From positions 29,249 through 93,248 of the forward strand of contig NZ_CYSB01000024.1 in assembly GCF_001458255.1 (NCBI RefSeq): a stretch of 64,000 nucleotides of DNA, in the 5' to 3' direction. Position 1 is the stretch's first letter, and each line of letters starts with the position of its first letter. The notes under the pieces are model-generated. The model was not told the DNA's origin, did not search any database, and worked only from the letters and a program-made list of their open reading frames with translations. The translations under genes were made by a program, and so were the position numbers. This stretch comes from Thalassovita autumnalis (lineage in GTDB: Bacteria > Pseudomonadota > Alphaproteobacteria > Rhodobacterales > Rhodobacteraceae). Of this stretch, positions 55,391 through 64,000 are shown piece by piece.

Positions 55391-56205
55391 TGTCCCTTCT
55401 AGATAGTTTCATGGCCCGCGCCACACTGGCCGGTCTGGGGGTCATGCTGGCCGCCGCGCCTTTGGGCTGTTTTGTGGTCTGGCGCCGTATGGCCTATTTC
55501 GGCGATGCCACCGCCCATGCCGCGATCCTGGGGGTGGCACTGGCGCTGGGCTTTGAAATCTCAATATTTGTGGGTGTTCTGGCCGTCGCTTTGGCGATGG
55601 CGGTGACTGTGTCCACGCTCTCGGGGCGCGGCTACGGTATGGATACGCTCTTGGGGGTGCTCAGCCATTCGGCGCTGGCCTTTGGTCTGGTGGCAGTGTC
55701 TTTCCTGCAAGGCGTGCGGGTGGATCTGATGGCCTACCTCTTTGGCGATATTCTGGCTGTGGGGCGGATGGATCTGGCGATCATCTGGGGCGGTGCCTTG
55801 CTGGTGCTGGCGCTTGTAGCCTGGCGCTGGTCGGCGCTTCTGGTGTCAACGCTGAACCCGGATCTGGCCCATGCCAGCGGCATCGATCCGCGCCGTGAAC
55901 AGCTGGTTTTGACCATTGCGCTGGCGGTGGTGGTGGCTGTGGCGATCAAGGTCGTTGGGGTGATCCTGATCGCCTCACTTCTGATCATCCCGCCCGCTGC
56001 CGCCCGCCCGCTGGTGCGCACTCCTGAGGCGATGGCGCTGGTGGCCGCAGCGATTGGCGTGGCCTCGGTGATTGGTGGTTTGCAGGGCGCGCTGATCTTT
56101 GACACGCCCGCAGGGCCCAGCATTGTTTGCGTCGCGGCGTTGATCTTTCTGCTGGCAAGCATCGGTGACGGGCTGCGTAACGCGCTGGGCAAAACCGGGG
56201 CTTAG
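55390..56205 (+). CDS. znuB: Zinc ABC transporter permease
   Basis: 271 residues with about eight helices of the ABC-3 family: APLGCFVVWRRMAYFGDATA, HAAILGVALALGFEIS, LLGVLSHSALAFGLVAVS, GVILIASLLIIPPAAARPLV. TGATG overlap with znuC; its end overlaps the AEC transporter gene by 4 bp. Confidence 0.95.
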   Translation: MSLLDSFMARATLAGLGVMLAAAPLGCFVVWRRMAYFGDATAHAAILGVALALGFEISIFVGVLAVALAMAVTVSTLSGRGYGMDTLLGVLSHSALAFGLVAVSFLQGVRVDLMAYLFGDILAVGRMDLAIIWGGALLVLALVAWRWSALLVSTLNPDLAHASGIDPRREQLVLTIALAVVVAVAIKVVGVILIASLLIIPPAAARPLVRTPEAMALVAAAIGVASVIGGLQGALIFDTPAGPSIVCVAALIFLLASIGDGLRNALGKTGA

Positions 56206-57131
56206 GGTAGCAGTTGCAGCCAGACCCAGACGGTGAAGATGCTGATCACCGTGCCGATCAACACGGATGAGGCCGCAACCCGCTGGCCGACGCCATACAT
56301 GGATGCAAACAGATAGGTGTTGATCCCCGGCGCCATCGCCGCGGTGATCACGGCAGAGCGGAGGGCCGCATCGCCCAGATCCAGTAGGGTGCCAAGGCTG
56401 ATCACGATAGTTGGGTGCAACACCAGCGACATCGCCAGCACATAGGCAATGACCCGCAGATCCCCATCCAGACGGTAGCGTACCAGCACGCCACCAAGAC
56501 CAAAGAGCGCCGCCGGCAGCGCCGTGCGTGCGATCAAATCCAGCGCCACCTGCACCGGTTCCGGGATGACAAGGCCGGTCAGGTTGACCACAAACCCCAG
56601 CGCCAGGGCCACGACCAGCGCATTGCGGAACATCGCATTGCCCACGTTCAGCACCAACCGCCCGATCCCCTGGCCACGGCCGCGCACAATCTCCATCACG
56701 GTGATGCCCAGGAAATAGCAGAACGGCGCGTGGATCGCGACAATGGCAAAGTTTGAGGCCAGAGCCTCGGCCCCATAGGCGCGTTCGGTTATCGCCAGCC
56801 CCAGCAGGACCGAGTTGGAAAACAGCCCGATAAAGCCGATTGAAACTGAATCCGGCCCAGCCCGTTTGAAAATCAATCGGGTGCCAAGCGCGGCCAGCGC
56901 AAAACTGGTGCCTGCGCCGACATAAAAGGCCGTGAGCAAACGCCAGTCAAAACTCTGCCCCAGATCCAGCCGCGCGATGGCGGTAAACAAAAGGAACGGG
57001 ATGGCGAAGTTTTGGGTGTATTTCACCAGCCCGTCGATCTGTTCGCCGGTGATGTAATTGCGTCGGGTGCCAATGTAGCCGATCCCGATCACCAGAAAGA
57101 CGGGCAGAATGATGTTGAACAGATCTTGCAT
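56202..57131 (-). CDS. AEC (auxin efflux carrier)-family transporter
   Basis: 309 residues, about ten helices in two halves: NIILPVFLVIGIGYIGTRRN, GFIGLFSNSVLLGLAITERA, a central charged linker (REGR-like: VRGRGQGIGRLV), and VITAAMAPGINTYLFASMYG near the end. Family members move dicarboxylates or amino-acid-like acids; substrate unknown. Confidence 0.9.
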   Translation of the reverse strand: MQDLFNIILPVFLVIGIGYIGTRRNYITGEQIDGLVKYTQNFAIPFLLFTAIARLDLGQSFDWRLLTAFYVGAGTSFALAALGTRLIFKRAGPDSVSIGFIGLFSNSVLLGLAITERAYGAEALASNFAIVAIHAPFCYFLGITVMEIVRGRGQGIGRLVLNVGNAMFRNALVVALALGFVVNLTGLVIPEPVQVALDLIARTALPAALFGLGGVLVRYRLDGDLRVIAYVLAMSLVLHPTIVISLGTLLDLGDAALRSAVITAAMAPGINTYLFASMYGVGQRVAASSVLIGTVISIFTVWVWLQLLP

Positions 57132-57245
57132 CGATCGGGCCTTGCTTGGCAGCGCCGGGCGCGCTGGTGGTGTGTTGGCCCTTTGGTGTCGCTGGGATCT
57201 TAACTCTGCGATGGCGGTTCAATCTGGCACGGATCCGTCCGGCGT

Positions 57246-57305
57246 AGATTGGTCCGGCCCAAATTAGTCAGGCCCAGATTAGTCCGGCCCAGTTTAGTCC
57301 GGCAG
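57246..57305. repeat. Four tandem 15-bp repeats at the end of the MBL gene
   Basis: Units at 57246, 57261, 57276 and 57291 follow the consensus AGATTAGTCCGGCCC. The last includes the stop codon and final Leu-Pro-Asp of the MBL hydrolase, so the gene end seems to have been copied outward. On the coding strand the next two units again read Gly-Pro-Asp-stop; the outermost has Gln instead of the stop. Confidence 0.8.
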
Positions 57306-58091
57306 AGTGATCACCATACCGTCATAGGCCACGGAGATATGGTCAGCGGTTTCGGCTTCCAGCGTCTCATAGTCAAGATCTACGTGCATATTTGTCAAGA
57401 TGCCGCGCTTGGGTTGCATCTTTTCGATCCACTCCAGCGCGGTGGCCAGATCAAAATGCGTCGGGTGCGGTGAGCGGCGCAGCGCATCCAGCACCCAAAC
57501 GTCCAGATCTTGCAGGTGGGGCAGGGCATCGTCAGGGATCTTGGCCACATCCGGCAGGTAGGCCAGCCCTTTGATACGGAACCCGAGCGAGTCGATACTG
57601 CCGTGGTTCACTTCAAACGGGGTGAATGTGATAGCACCGCCTGCGCCCTCAATCGTCACATCGCCATCAATGGTGTGCATGTCCAAAATGGGCGGATAGG
57701 GGCTGCCCTCGGGTTGCACAAAGGCATAGCCGAACCGAGACAGCAGCGCGTTTTGGGTATCACCGTCTGCCCAAACCGGCAGCCGGCGGCGCATGTTGAA
57801 AACAACCATGCGCAGGTCATCCAAACCATGCACGTGATCGGCATGGGCGTGGGTCCACAGCACCGCATCCAATTCACCAACGCCGGCATCCAGCAGCTGC
57901 TGGCGCATATCAGGCGTGGTGTCGATCAGCACCCGGGTGGTGCCTGCGTCGGTCACGCGCTCTACCATCATGGAACAGCGGCGGCGGGTGTTTTTGGGGT
58001 TCATTGGATCACACTCCCCCCAGATGCCGCCAATGCGCGGCACCCCACCGGAGGAGCCGCAGCCCAGAATGGTAAACCGCAGCTCAGCCAT
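57294..58091 (-). CDS. MBL-fold hydrolase, PhnP-like
   Basis: 265 residues: FTILGCGSSGGVPRIGG, metal motif in WTHAHADHVHGLDDLR (HxHxDH), EVNHGSIDSLGFRI and NMHVDLDYE. It resembles phosphodiesterases of the PhnP type; substrate not known. It overlaps the tatD stop by one base and is the last gene of the operon. Confidence 0.88.
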   Translation of the reverse strand: MAELRFTILGCGSSGGVPRIGGIWGECDPMNPKNTRRRCSMMVERVTDAGTTRVLIDTTPDMRQQLLDAGVGELDAVLWTHAHADHVHGLDDLRMVVFNMRRRLPVWADGDTQNALLSRFGYAFVQPEGSPYPPILDMHTIDGDVTIEGAGGAITFTPFEVNHGSIDSLGFRIKGLAYLPDVAKIPDDALPHLQDLDVWVLDALRRSPHPTHFDLATALEWIEKMQPKRGILTNMHVDLDYETLEAETADHISVAYDGMVITLPD

Positions 58092-58897
58092 TAGGCAGCG
58101 GCCTCATAGCGGGCGGCTTTCCAGAACAGCCGGTCAAAGTTTTCCTGCGTGCGGGCGGCGAATTCCGCATAATCCATGCCAAAAACCTCGGCCCCGACCT
58201 GTGCGGTGTGGATGGAATAGCCCGGTTCATTGCGTTTGCCGCGGAAAGGTTTCGGCGCCAGATAGGGGCTGTCGGTTTCCACCAGAATGCGGTCCACTGG
58301 GGCGTTCGCAAAGATATCGCGCACCTCTTGCGATTTCGGGAAGGTCGCGATCCCCGACATCGACAGGTAGAAGCCCAGATCCAACACGGTTTTCGCCAGC
58401 TCAGGGCCGGAACAGTAGCAATGCATCACGCAGGAATAGGCGCCGTTGCGGTACTCGCCTTCCAGAATGCGGGCCATATCCTCATCTGCAGAACGAGCGT
58501 GAATGATCAGCGGCAGTTTGGTGCGGCGTGCAGCCTCGATATGGATCAGCAGGCTCTCCTGCTGCACCTTGGCGCTGTCAGCGGTGTAGTGATAATCCAG
58601 CCCACTTTCGCCGATGCCAACAAACTTGGGGTGATCGGCCAGTTTGACCAGATCCTCAACCGAGACCAGCGGCACCTCTGCTGCAGACATCGGATGGGTG
58701 CCAGCGGCGTAAAATACCGGATCATAGGCCTCAGCGATGGCGCGCACGCGCGGCTCGGCCTCCAGCTTGGTGCAGATGGTGACCATACGGGTGACGCCAG
58801 CCTCAACAGCGCGGGCAACGATCTGATCGCGCTCTTCATCGAAATCGGGGAAATCGAGGTGGCAGTGGCTGTCAGTGATCTGAATGGTTTCGGTCAT
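58091..58897 (-). CDS. tatD: TatD-family metal-dependent DNase
   Basis: 268 residues: TDSHCHLDFPDFDEERDQIV (HxH), VGIGESGLDYHY, LPLIIHARSADEDMA, VMHCYCSGPELAKTVLD, ILVETDSPYLAPKPFRGKRN. Complete TIM-barrel metal site of 3'-5' exonuclease/DNase enzymes involved in DNA repair. Confidence 0.93.
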   Translation of the reverse strand: MTETIQITDSHCHLDFPDFDEERDQIVARAVEAGVTRMVTICTKLEAEPRVRAIAEAYDPVFYAAGTHPMSAAEVPLVSVEDLVKLADHPKFVGIGESGLDYHYTADSAKVQQESLLIHIEAARRTKLPLIIHARSADEDMARILEGEYRNGAYSCVMHCYCSGPELAKTVLDLGFYLSMSGIATFPKSQEVRDIFANAPVDRILVETDSPYLAPKPFRGKRNEPGYSIHTAQVGAEVFGMDYAEFAARTQENFDRLFWKAARYEAAA

Positions 58898-58921
58898 CTT
58901 GGTCTCTTGCCTGCGCCGGCC

Positions 58922-60043
58922 TTAGCCTGCGGCGGTTTTCTGTATCTTGAAAACCGTATCTAGGATGAGTGCGGCAGGGTCAAGATTGACCGCCCGGCCA
59001 TGACGGGTGCGCCCGCCGACATCCTGGGCCAAATCGGCCCAGGCGCGGGCCTGATGTGGCGTCGAAGACAGGCGCGCCAGCAATTGCGCTTCGCCGCGCG
59101 CCACCTCAACAGCGGGGGGCTGACCCAGGGCCCCCGCGCGGGCCAGCCGCGCCAGCAACAGATCATTCAACGCAAATAGCAGGTCCAGCTTGGCCTCCGC
59201 CCCGCGTGCCGCAGCACTTTCCGCCAGTTTCAACGCCCGCGACCGGTCCAGCCGCGGCAGGGAGCTATAGAGGTCCACCAACTCCTGATAGATCGCCAGA
59301 CCGTTTTGATTGACCAGCCGGATTGCCTCTCCCACGGAACCGGCGGAAATCTCGGCAAGGGCGGCGGGGTTTTCCACTTCTGGCGCCTCAGCCTGTGCCA
59401 GGGCCGCAGCCATCGCATCTGGTCCCATGGGCGCAAGGCGCAGCTCGCGACAGCGCGACCGGATGGTGGGCAACAGGCGGGATGGCTGATGGCAAACCAG
59501 CAGCAGGATGGTGTTTGCAGGCGGCTCTTCCAGCACTTTCAGCAGGGCGTTGGCGGCTGAGACGTTCATTTCATCCGCGGCGTCAACAATCACCACCCGG
59601 CGTCCGCCATCCGCCGCCGACAGCGAAAAGAAGTTTTTCAGCTTGCGCACTTCTTTGACCAAAATGTCCGCGGCCAGCTTGTCACCCTTTTCATTCGGGC
59701 CACGCCGCAGCAGGAACAGGCCCGGCTCTGACATCGCCTGAATGCGGGCTTCCACCGGATGATCGGGCGGGATCGCCAGGCTGGTGGGCGGCTCGGGCGC
59801 GCCAAAAAGACCGGCGCTCTGCTCAATCGGTTGGGTCAGCAGGAACCGGGCGATCTGCCAGGCCAGCGTGGCTTTGCCGATGCCTTTAGGGCCGGTGATC
59901 AGCCAGCCATGATGCAAACGACCGGAATTAAAAGCCTGCAGGAACTCAGCCTGGGCCGCATCCTGTCCGAAAATCTGCTGGGTTTCGCGGGGATGTGGTG
60001 CCCCGTCCACCCGGTCTGGTTCTGGCAGCTCAACCTCAGCCAT
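58922..60043 (-). CDS. holB: DNA polymerase III delta-prime subunit
   Basis: 373 residues, AAA+ clamp-loader fold: GRLHHGWLITGPKGIGKATL (Walker A), VVIVDAADEMNVSAANALLK (Walker B region), VLEEPPANTILLLVCHQPSR and LPTIRSRCRELRLAPM (SRC arginine finger). The cysteine zinc finger of the enteric protein is not seen, which is common in this class. It follows tmk by 3 bp. Confidence 0.92.
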   Translation of the reverse strand: MAEVELPEPDRVDGAPHPRETQQIFGQDAAQAEFLQAFNSGRLHHGWLITGPKGIGKATLAWQIARFLLTQPIEQSAGLFGAPEPPTSLAIPPDHPVEARIQAMSEPGLFLLRRGPNEKGDKLAADILVKEVRKLKNFFSLSAADGGRRVVIVDAADEMNVSAANALLKVLEEPPANTILLLVCHQPSRLLPTIRSRCRELRLAPMGPDAMAAALAQAEAPEVENPAALAEISAGSVGEAIRLVNQNGLAIYQELVDLYSSLPRLDRSRALKLAESAAARGAEAKLDLLFALNDLLLARLARAGALGQPPAVEVARGEAQLLARLSSTPHQARAWADLAQDVGGRTRHGRAVNLDPAALILDTVFKIQKTAAG

Positions 60044-60046
60044 CGC

Positions 60047-60688
60047 TTAAGCCTCAGCCAGCGCGGCCTCAGCCGTCGCAAGCACATCCGCAGCCACCGC
60101 GTCCATATCGCGGGCGCCATCGATGATGCGGAACCGGTCGGCAAATTCTTCTGCCAGTGACAGAAAACCTGCGCGCATCTGCTTTTGCAGATCTGCGCCG
60201 AAGCTTTCAAAGCGTTCCTCAACCCCCTGACGCGACAGGGCGCGTGACAGGCCTTCTTCGGGGTCCATGTCGATCAGAACGGTCAGGTCCGGTTCGCGCC
60301 CGATCATCAGGCTGTGCAGCTGATCGACGGTGCCGCGCAGATCGCCGCGGCTCAGACCCTGATACATCCGGGTGCTGTCGGCAAACCGGTCACAGACCAC
60401 CACTTTACCAGCGGCAAGTGCGGGCAGGATGGTCCGCTCCAGATGGTCGCGGCGTGCGGCGGTGAACAACAGGATTTCGGTTTCGGCCGACCATCGGTCA
60501 GGGTCGCCCTGCAATACAAGCGCGCGGATTTCCTCCGCCCCGGCAGAGCCGCCGGGTTCCCGTGTCAGCACGACCTCATGGCCTTTTGCCTCCAACGCAG
60601 CAGCAAGGCGGCGGCATTGGGTCGATTTGCCCGACCCGTCGATGCCTTCAAAGCTGATGAAAAGGCCGGTCTTCGATGTCTTGGTCAC
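60047..60688 (-). CDS. tmk: Thymidylate kinase
   Basis: 213 residues: P-loop FEGIDGSGKSTQCRRLA, LTREPGGSAGAEEIR, CDRFADSTRMYQG, and a lid DPEEGLSRALSRQG. It phosphorylates dTMP to dTDP. Overlaps the carboxypeptidase stop by 4 bp. Confidence 0.95.
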   Translation of the reverse strand: MTKTSKTGLFISFEGIDGSGKSTQCRRLAAALEAKGHEVVLTREPGGSAGAEEIRALVLQGDPDRWSAETEILLFTAARRDHLERTILPALAAGKVVVCDRFADSTRMYQGLSRGDLRGTVDQLHSLMIGREPDLTVLIDMDPEEGLSRALSRQGVEERFESFGADLQKQMRAGFLSLAEEFADRFRIIDGARDMDAVAADVLATAEAALAEA

Positions 60689-61854
60689 GATGCGCCCTCA
60701 GGCCCCTGTTCCAACCGGCGCAACAGCGCCTTGGCCGCAGTACCCACACGGGTCATGAAACCGCCCACCGGCACGTCTTTGTCGGCTACCAGCGGGTAAG
60801 ATACCTCTTCCAGGCCTTCCGGCTTCAGGATCAGTTCCGCCAGTTCCTGACCCTGACGGATCGGGGCCTCGATCGGGCCTTTGTAGACCACTTCGGCCTG
60901 CATCGCGTCACCGTCAAGGGCGGGCAGCAGGGCTGAGATGTCGGCAGCCGGCGTCAGGCCAACCCGTGGGGCCGCGCCCATCCAAACGTCGGCCTCAGCA
61001 ATCACGGCGCCCTCTTTGGCGACGTCCCGCAACACGAACTGGCGAAAGGACCAGTTCACAATCGCCTCAGCCTCTTCGGCGCGGGCTTTGGTGCTGTCTA
61101 GACCGGACACAACAAAGACAATACGGCGATCCCCCTGCATGGAGGAGCCTACCAAGCCGTAACCAGCCTCTTGCGTGTGGCCGGTTTTCAGACCATCGGC
61201 ACCGATGCCCAGCCCCAACAACGGGTTGCGGTTGCGGGTGTTTTGCGGCGCCCGCCCGTCAAAGGCAAATTCACGCTCTGAAAACAGCGGGTAGTACTGT
61301 GGGAAATCCTCAATCAGCCGGGTTGCCAAGAGCGCTAGATCGCGGGTCGACATGCGATGCCCTGCCGCCGGCCAACCGTTGGAATTGGCAAAGGTTGAAT
61401 TGGTCATCCCCATTTTCTGTGCGCGTTGGGTCATGTAGCGGGCAAAGCCGGCCTCGGTTCCGTTCGGGCTCAGCGCTTCGGCGATCACCGCACAGGCGTC
61501 ATTGCCAGACAACACGATGATGCCGCGGATCAGATCCTCTACCCGGACCCGATCGGTGGTGTCCAAAAACATGGTGGAGCCGCCATAGCTCATCGCGTGT
61601 TCCGAAACGGGCAGCTCTTCGTCCAGTGTCAGGCGGCCATCTTTCAGGGCCTCAAACACGATATAGAGCGTCATCAGCTTGGACATCGACGCCGGCGGCA
61701 GCGGCACATCGGCGTTTTTGTTCAGCAGAACCGTGCTGGTTTTCAGATCCACCACAAAGGCCGATTTGGCGCGGGTTTCAAAGGCCTGCGCCGGCCCGAG
61801 CAGCAGCAGCGCCATCACGGCCCCGCTGAGGGAGTTTCGCAGCAGAGAGATCAT
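60685..61854 (-). CDS. D-alanyl-D-alanine carboxypeptidase (PBP5/6 type)
   Basis: 389 residues: signal peptide to about residue 24 (LLLLGPAQA), SxxK motif in PPASMSKLMTLY, SxN in LSGNDACAVIA, KTG in GADGLKTGHTQEAG, and a C-terminal beta domain (PLVADKDVPVGGFMTRVG) with an amphipathic end that could attach to the membrane. It trims peptidoglycan pentapeptides. First gene after the SPOR lipoprotein. Confidence 0.93.
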   Translation of the reverse strand: MISLLRNSLSGAVMALLLLGPAQAFETRAKSAFVVDLKTSTVLLNKNADVPLPPASMSKLMTLYIVFEALKDGRLTLDEELPVSEHAMSYGGSTMFLDTTDRVRVEDLIRGIIVLSGNDACAVIAEALSPNGTEAGFARYMTQRAQKMGMTNSTFANSNGWPAAGHRMSTRDLALLATRLIEDFPQYYPLFSEREFAFDGRAPQNTRNRNPLLGLGIGADGLKTGHTQEAGYGLVGSSMQGDRRIVFVVSGLDSTKARAEEAEAIVNWSFRQFVLRDVAKEGAVIAEADVWMGAAPRVGLTPAADISALLPALDGDAMQAEVVYKGPIEAPIRQGQELAELILKPEGLEEVSYPLVADKDVPVGGFMTRVGTAAKALLRRLEQGPEGAS

Positions 61855-61908
61855 GTGTCTGCCTCCGTCTTGGTCATTGTGAGGGTACGCGCGCCGATCC
61901 TTGCCGGA

Positions 61909-62802
61909 TCAGTTGCGCACCGCATAGGCATCGGTGAAGCCTTTGGCTTTGATTTGGCTCAGCAGGCTGGTACGGGCGGCGCTGGACTGCGCTGGGCCGA
62001 CCAGAACGCGCCAGTAGGTCTTGCCCTTGAGGCTGGCCTCTTTGATCACCGAAGGCATGCCCGAAGCTTCCATCTGGTTGGCCGCTTTCTGGGCGTTGCC
62101 TTTCACCGAGAAGATGCCGATCTGTAGATAGGGTTTGTCCAGCGACGATACCGCAGGCGCTGCCGGCTTGGCAGCAGGCGCTGGCTCAGCCTTGGCCGTT
62201 TCCCCCCCGGTTTCTTTGGCCTCTGCCGCATCAATCGCCGCGGAGGCGGAGCTGATCGGATCCAGTGTGGTTTCTTCAATCGGCTGCGCCACGGCTGCGA
62301 CCTGATCGGCAGGTGGGGCAACAGGCGCCTCGCTTGGCACTTCTTCCCGGCGCAGTGCGGTAACGCTTAACTCCACCGGTTGACCTGCCAGCATCGACAG
62401 GGCGGCCGCCGCGTCAGAGGAGGCCTGGAACCGCGGCCCCGGATTGGCCCGTTCGCGGCGGAACAACGCCCCGATCACAAATTTTCCATTGGCTTCATTG
62501 CGGATGATCACCCGCTCAGGATCCGCCACATCCGGATGCGCCACCCAAACACCGCCCAGCGACGGGCGGCCATCCCACAGGCCAGCTTCGGTCTGCTGGA
62601 ACACATCGGGGGCTTCAATGTCACGCTCCACCAAGGTGACGGATTGCGCATCGCCGGTTTGCTCCGGCGCCTTTTTGAACAGGTTGAATTTCGGGCCTTG
62701 CGCGCCATCCTGACAGGCGCCGAGGGCAAGGGTCAGACCGGCAAACACCAGCCCCGTTCTGATTCGCGCAGAATGTGGGCGCGCTGCTGTGGTATTGGTC
62801 AT
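61909..62802 (-). CDS. SPOR-domain lipoprotein
   Basis: 297 residues. A lipobox LGAC near residue 30 follows a hydrophobic signal. The middle is Ala/Pro/Glu-rich, and the C-terminus is a SPOR domain (KPYLQIGIFSVKGNAQKAAN, YWRVLVGPAQSSAARTSLLS). SPOR domains bind denuded septal peptidoglycan. Start chosen at 62802; the open frame upstream lacks similarity. Confidence 0.88.
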   Translation of the reverse strand: MTNTTAARPHSARIRTGLVFAGLTLALGACQDGAQGPKFNLFKKAPEQTGDAQSVTLVERDIEAPDVFQQTEAGLWDGRPSLGGVWVAHPDVADPERVIIRNEANGKFVIGALFRRERANPGPRFQASSDAAAALSMLAGQPVELSVTALRREEVPSEAPVAPPADQVAAVAQPIEETTLDPISSASAAIDAAEAKETGGETAKAEPAPAAKPAAPAVSSLDKPYLQIGIFSVKGNAQKAANQMEASGMPSVIKEASLKGKTYWRVLVGPAQSSAARTSLLSQIKAKGFTDAYAVRN

Positions 62803-63106
62803 CTGTCTCTCTCGCCTCTGTCCGTCGCCCGCTGCTGCGCGCCGGTTGTTTCCGGTCTTCGCAAGCCCAGTGGGCGGCCACCTCAAAAAGCAGCTTAACG
62901 ACATGTGCTTCACAAGGAAAGGCACAAGCCAAGCAGCCTGGCAGCATCGGCAAGTTTCCCCATGTCGGGACCGCAGTTTGGGCTGCGGCGACAGGCAAAG
63001 GGGCAGGCGATGCGTGGGGTCAACATGCCGAACTTCACAAGATTTGATTTTTCCGCGCGCTTCGCCCTTTTAGAATCAATTCGCTATCGTTAAATCCGTC
63101 CAAGTC
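62803..63106. other. 304 bp between the SPOR gene and tRNA-Ser, no gene seen
   Basis: The promoter of the SPOR operon (minus strand) and that of the tRNA (plus strand) should lie here. I did not find a convincing pair of -35/-10 boxes or a coding frame. Confidence 0.4.
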
Positions 63107-63196
63107 GGAGGAGTGGCAGAGTGGTTGAATGCACCGGTCTTGAAAACCGACGTAGGTGAAAGTCTACCGTGGGTTCGAATCCCACCTCCTCCGCCA
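63107..63196 (+). tRNA. tRNA-Ser (anticodon UGA)
   Basis: A 90-nt class II tRNA. The acceptor stem pairs GGAGGAG (63107-63113) with CTCCTCC (63186-63192), followed by discriminator G and encoded CCA. The anticodon loop CTTGAAA carries UGA at 63141-63143. A long variable arm (GTAGGTGAAAGTCTAC) and T arm GTGGGTTCGAATCCCAC are present. It reads UCA codons. Confidence 0.97.
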
Positions 63197-64000
63197 TCTA
63201 TGGCAGCTACTATTTGAAATCATTGATAAATTTGGGGTCGCTTCGGATGTGCTCGTTGGTTGCCCCTAATGCGTCGTGACTTTTGATTTACTTGCCACCC
63301 CCCAGGGTGCTCCGATGCTGAGAAGTTGGTGCATTCCATCGATCCAGGTCAAGCGCGAGACTTTCCGAGTTTTTGACGATTCTGTCAGGATGATTGTGCG
63401 TTGCACATGCGGGGGGATGTGAGAGTTGGGGGGCGGGGCACAAATGTTAGCGTCGTGCTGGGTGCCGTTACAGTAGATCGGGCGGGGCATGGAACGGAGG
63501 GGCCAACTTTCTTAGGTTGCGAGGTGGAAGTTGGAAGAACCTTCGAGATGTCGGTTTGGTAGTTTGGCATAGGATTTGATTGTGTCCACACTTGGTGCCC
63601 GCTGTAAGTCTAGCCGGCAGCGGTCTACATAGCGAAAGACACCTAGTTGGTGCAAAACTCCCTGCGAGGAATAGCGTAAGAGGATTTTGTAACGCTAACA
63701 ACTATTGGTTTGACTGATGGCTTATGGGTGCTTGCGTTTCGTTCAATCGTGATGATGTGTGCCTGAGCCCGCAGGGAGTTCGCTGCGGATCTAGAGTCAA
63801 GATTTTGATCTGTTATGAAATGAAAATCATATCGTTCGATGATGCCTCAAAATGAAAAAACTTAAGCCCGTATGTTCCTTTGGGGTTTTGGATGTTGATT
63901 ATTTTCTTCCTTGTTTATGGGGAGATTGAGTTTAGCCTAACGCCTGTGAAGTGGTCCCACCTTTTCGGACAGTTTTGCAGCTTTGCTAAGGTGTATCGGG
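63197..64000. other. About 0.8 kb after tRNA-Ser without a convincing gene
   Basis: Open frames here are short and give no recognisable motif or ribosome site. The last 200 bp are AT-rich. Near 63945-63975 the sequence AAGTGGTCCCACCTTTTCGG resembles IS termini, but no transposase is visible before the window ends. tRNA 3' ends are common integration sites, so an island may begin here. Confidence 0.4.

Overview
The window looks like a piece of a Rhodobacteraceae (Roseobacter-group) alphaproteobacterial genome. Pointers are the GC-rich coding style, a three-gene TRAP transporter, an imuA-imuB-dnaE2 mutagenesis cassette, a thiCOSGEFD operon behind a TPP riboswitch, a znuA/zur-znuC-znuB zinc locus, and many stop/start overlaps (ATGA, TGATG). 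This is inferred from gene content only.

Layout. (1) 1-5.6 kb: copper-handling block (end of a multicopper oxidase, a c-type cytochrome, a DsbA-like protein, copper chaperone, CopA ATPase, CueR-type regulator) with two divergent MerR-type promoters. (2) 5.6-9.1 kb: mobile-element scar. An IS3 remnant sits right behind the first eleven codons of a gene. It is followed by an IS6-type transposase gene, a DNA-methylase fragment, a complete IS with 32-bp inverted repeats, and the tail of an outer-membrane beta-barrel protein. (3) 9.7-11.8 kb: a FabMG-like protein and a LysE-type exporter. (4) 11.8-20.7 kb: the least conventional part. It holds a vanadium-haloperoxidase-like protein with an altered third motif, a PAP2-fold protein with a (QQT)n N-terminus, a cytoplasmic-looking subtilase, a SARP-type winged-helix/TPR regulator and a trypsin-fold protein lacking the usual His and Ser. 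A matching 11-bp-period direct repeat lies in both divergent intergenic regions. (5) 20.7-24.8 kb: glycosyltransferase, DedA-LssY fusion and a two-component system in one operon. (6) 24.9-30.3 kb: pxpB/pxpC diverging from a TRAP transporter, with a MarR-like regulator; pxpA is not in the window. (7) 30.6-33.5 kb: GAPDH with two LacI-type palindromes upstream, aldose epimerase, hydroxypyruvate-isomerase-like protein. (8) 33.5-39.8 kb: TPP riboswitch and thiamine operon. (9) 39.8-45.3 kb: imuA-imuB-dnaE2. (10) 45.4-52.6 kb: HAD phosphatase, an orphan sugar-type ABC permease, tamA-tamB. (11) 52.7-57.1 kb: zinc locus and an AEC transporter. (12) 57.3-62.8 kb: a core operon (SPOR lipoprotein, D,D-carboxypeptidase, tmk, holB, tatD, MBL hydrolase). 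(13) tRNA-Ser(UGA), then about 0.8 kb without a convincing gene.

How parts fit together. The copper genes form one CueR-controlled detoxification unit that was cut by insertion sequences. The thi genes cover the HMP and thiazole branches and their coupling. The zinc genes share Zur-like palindromes. The best candidate for an undescribed system is the 11.8-20.7 kb locus: two PAP2/haloperoxidase-fold proteins, a subtilase, a protease-fold protein without its catalytic residues, and one SARP-type regulator whose probable operator flanks both divergent promoters. Its biochemical role cannot be read from sequence alone.
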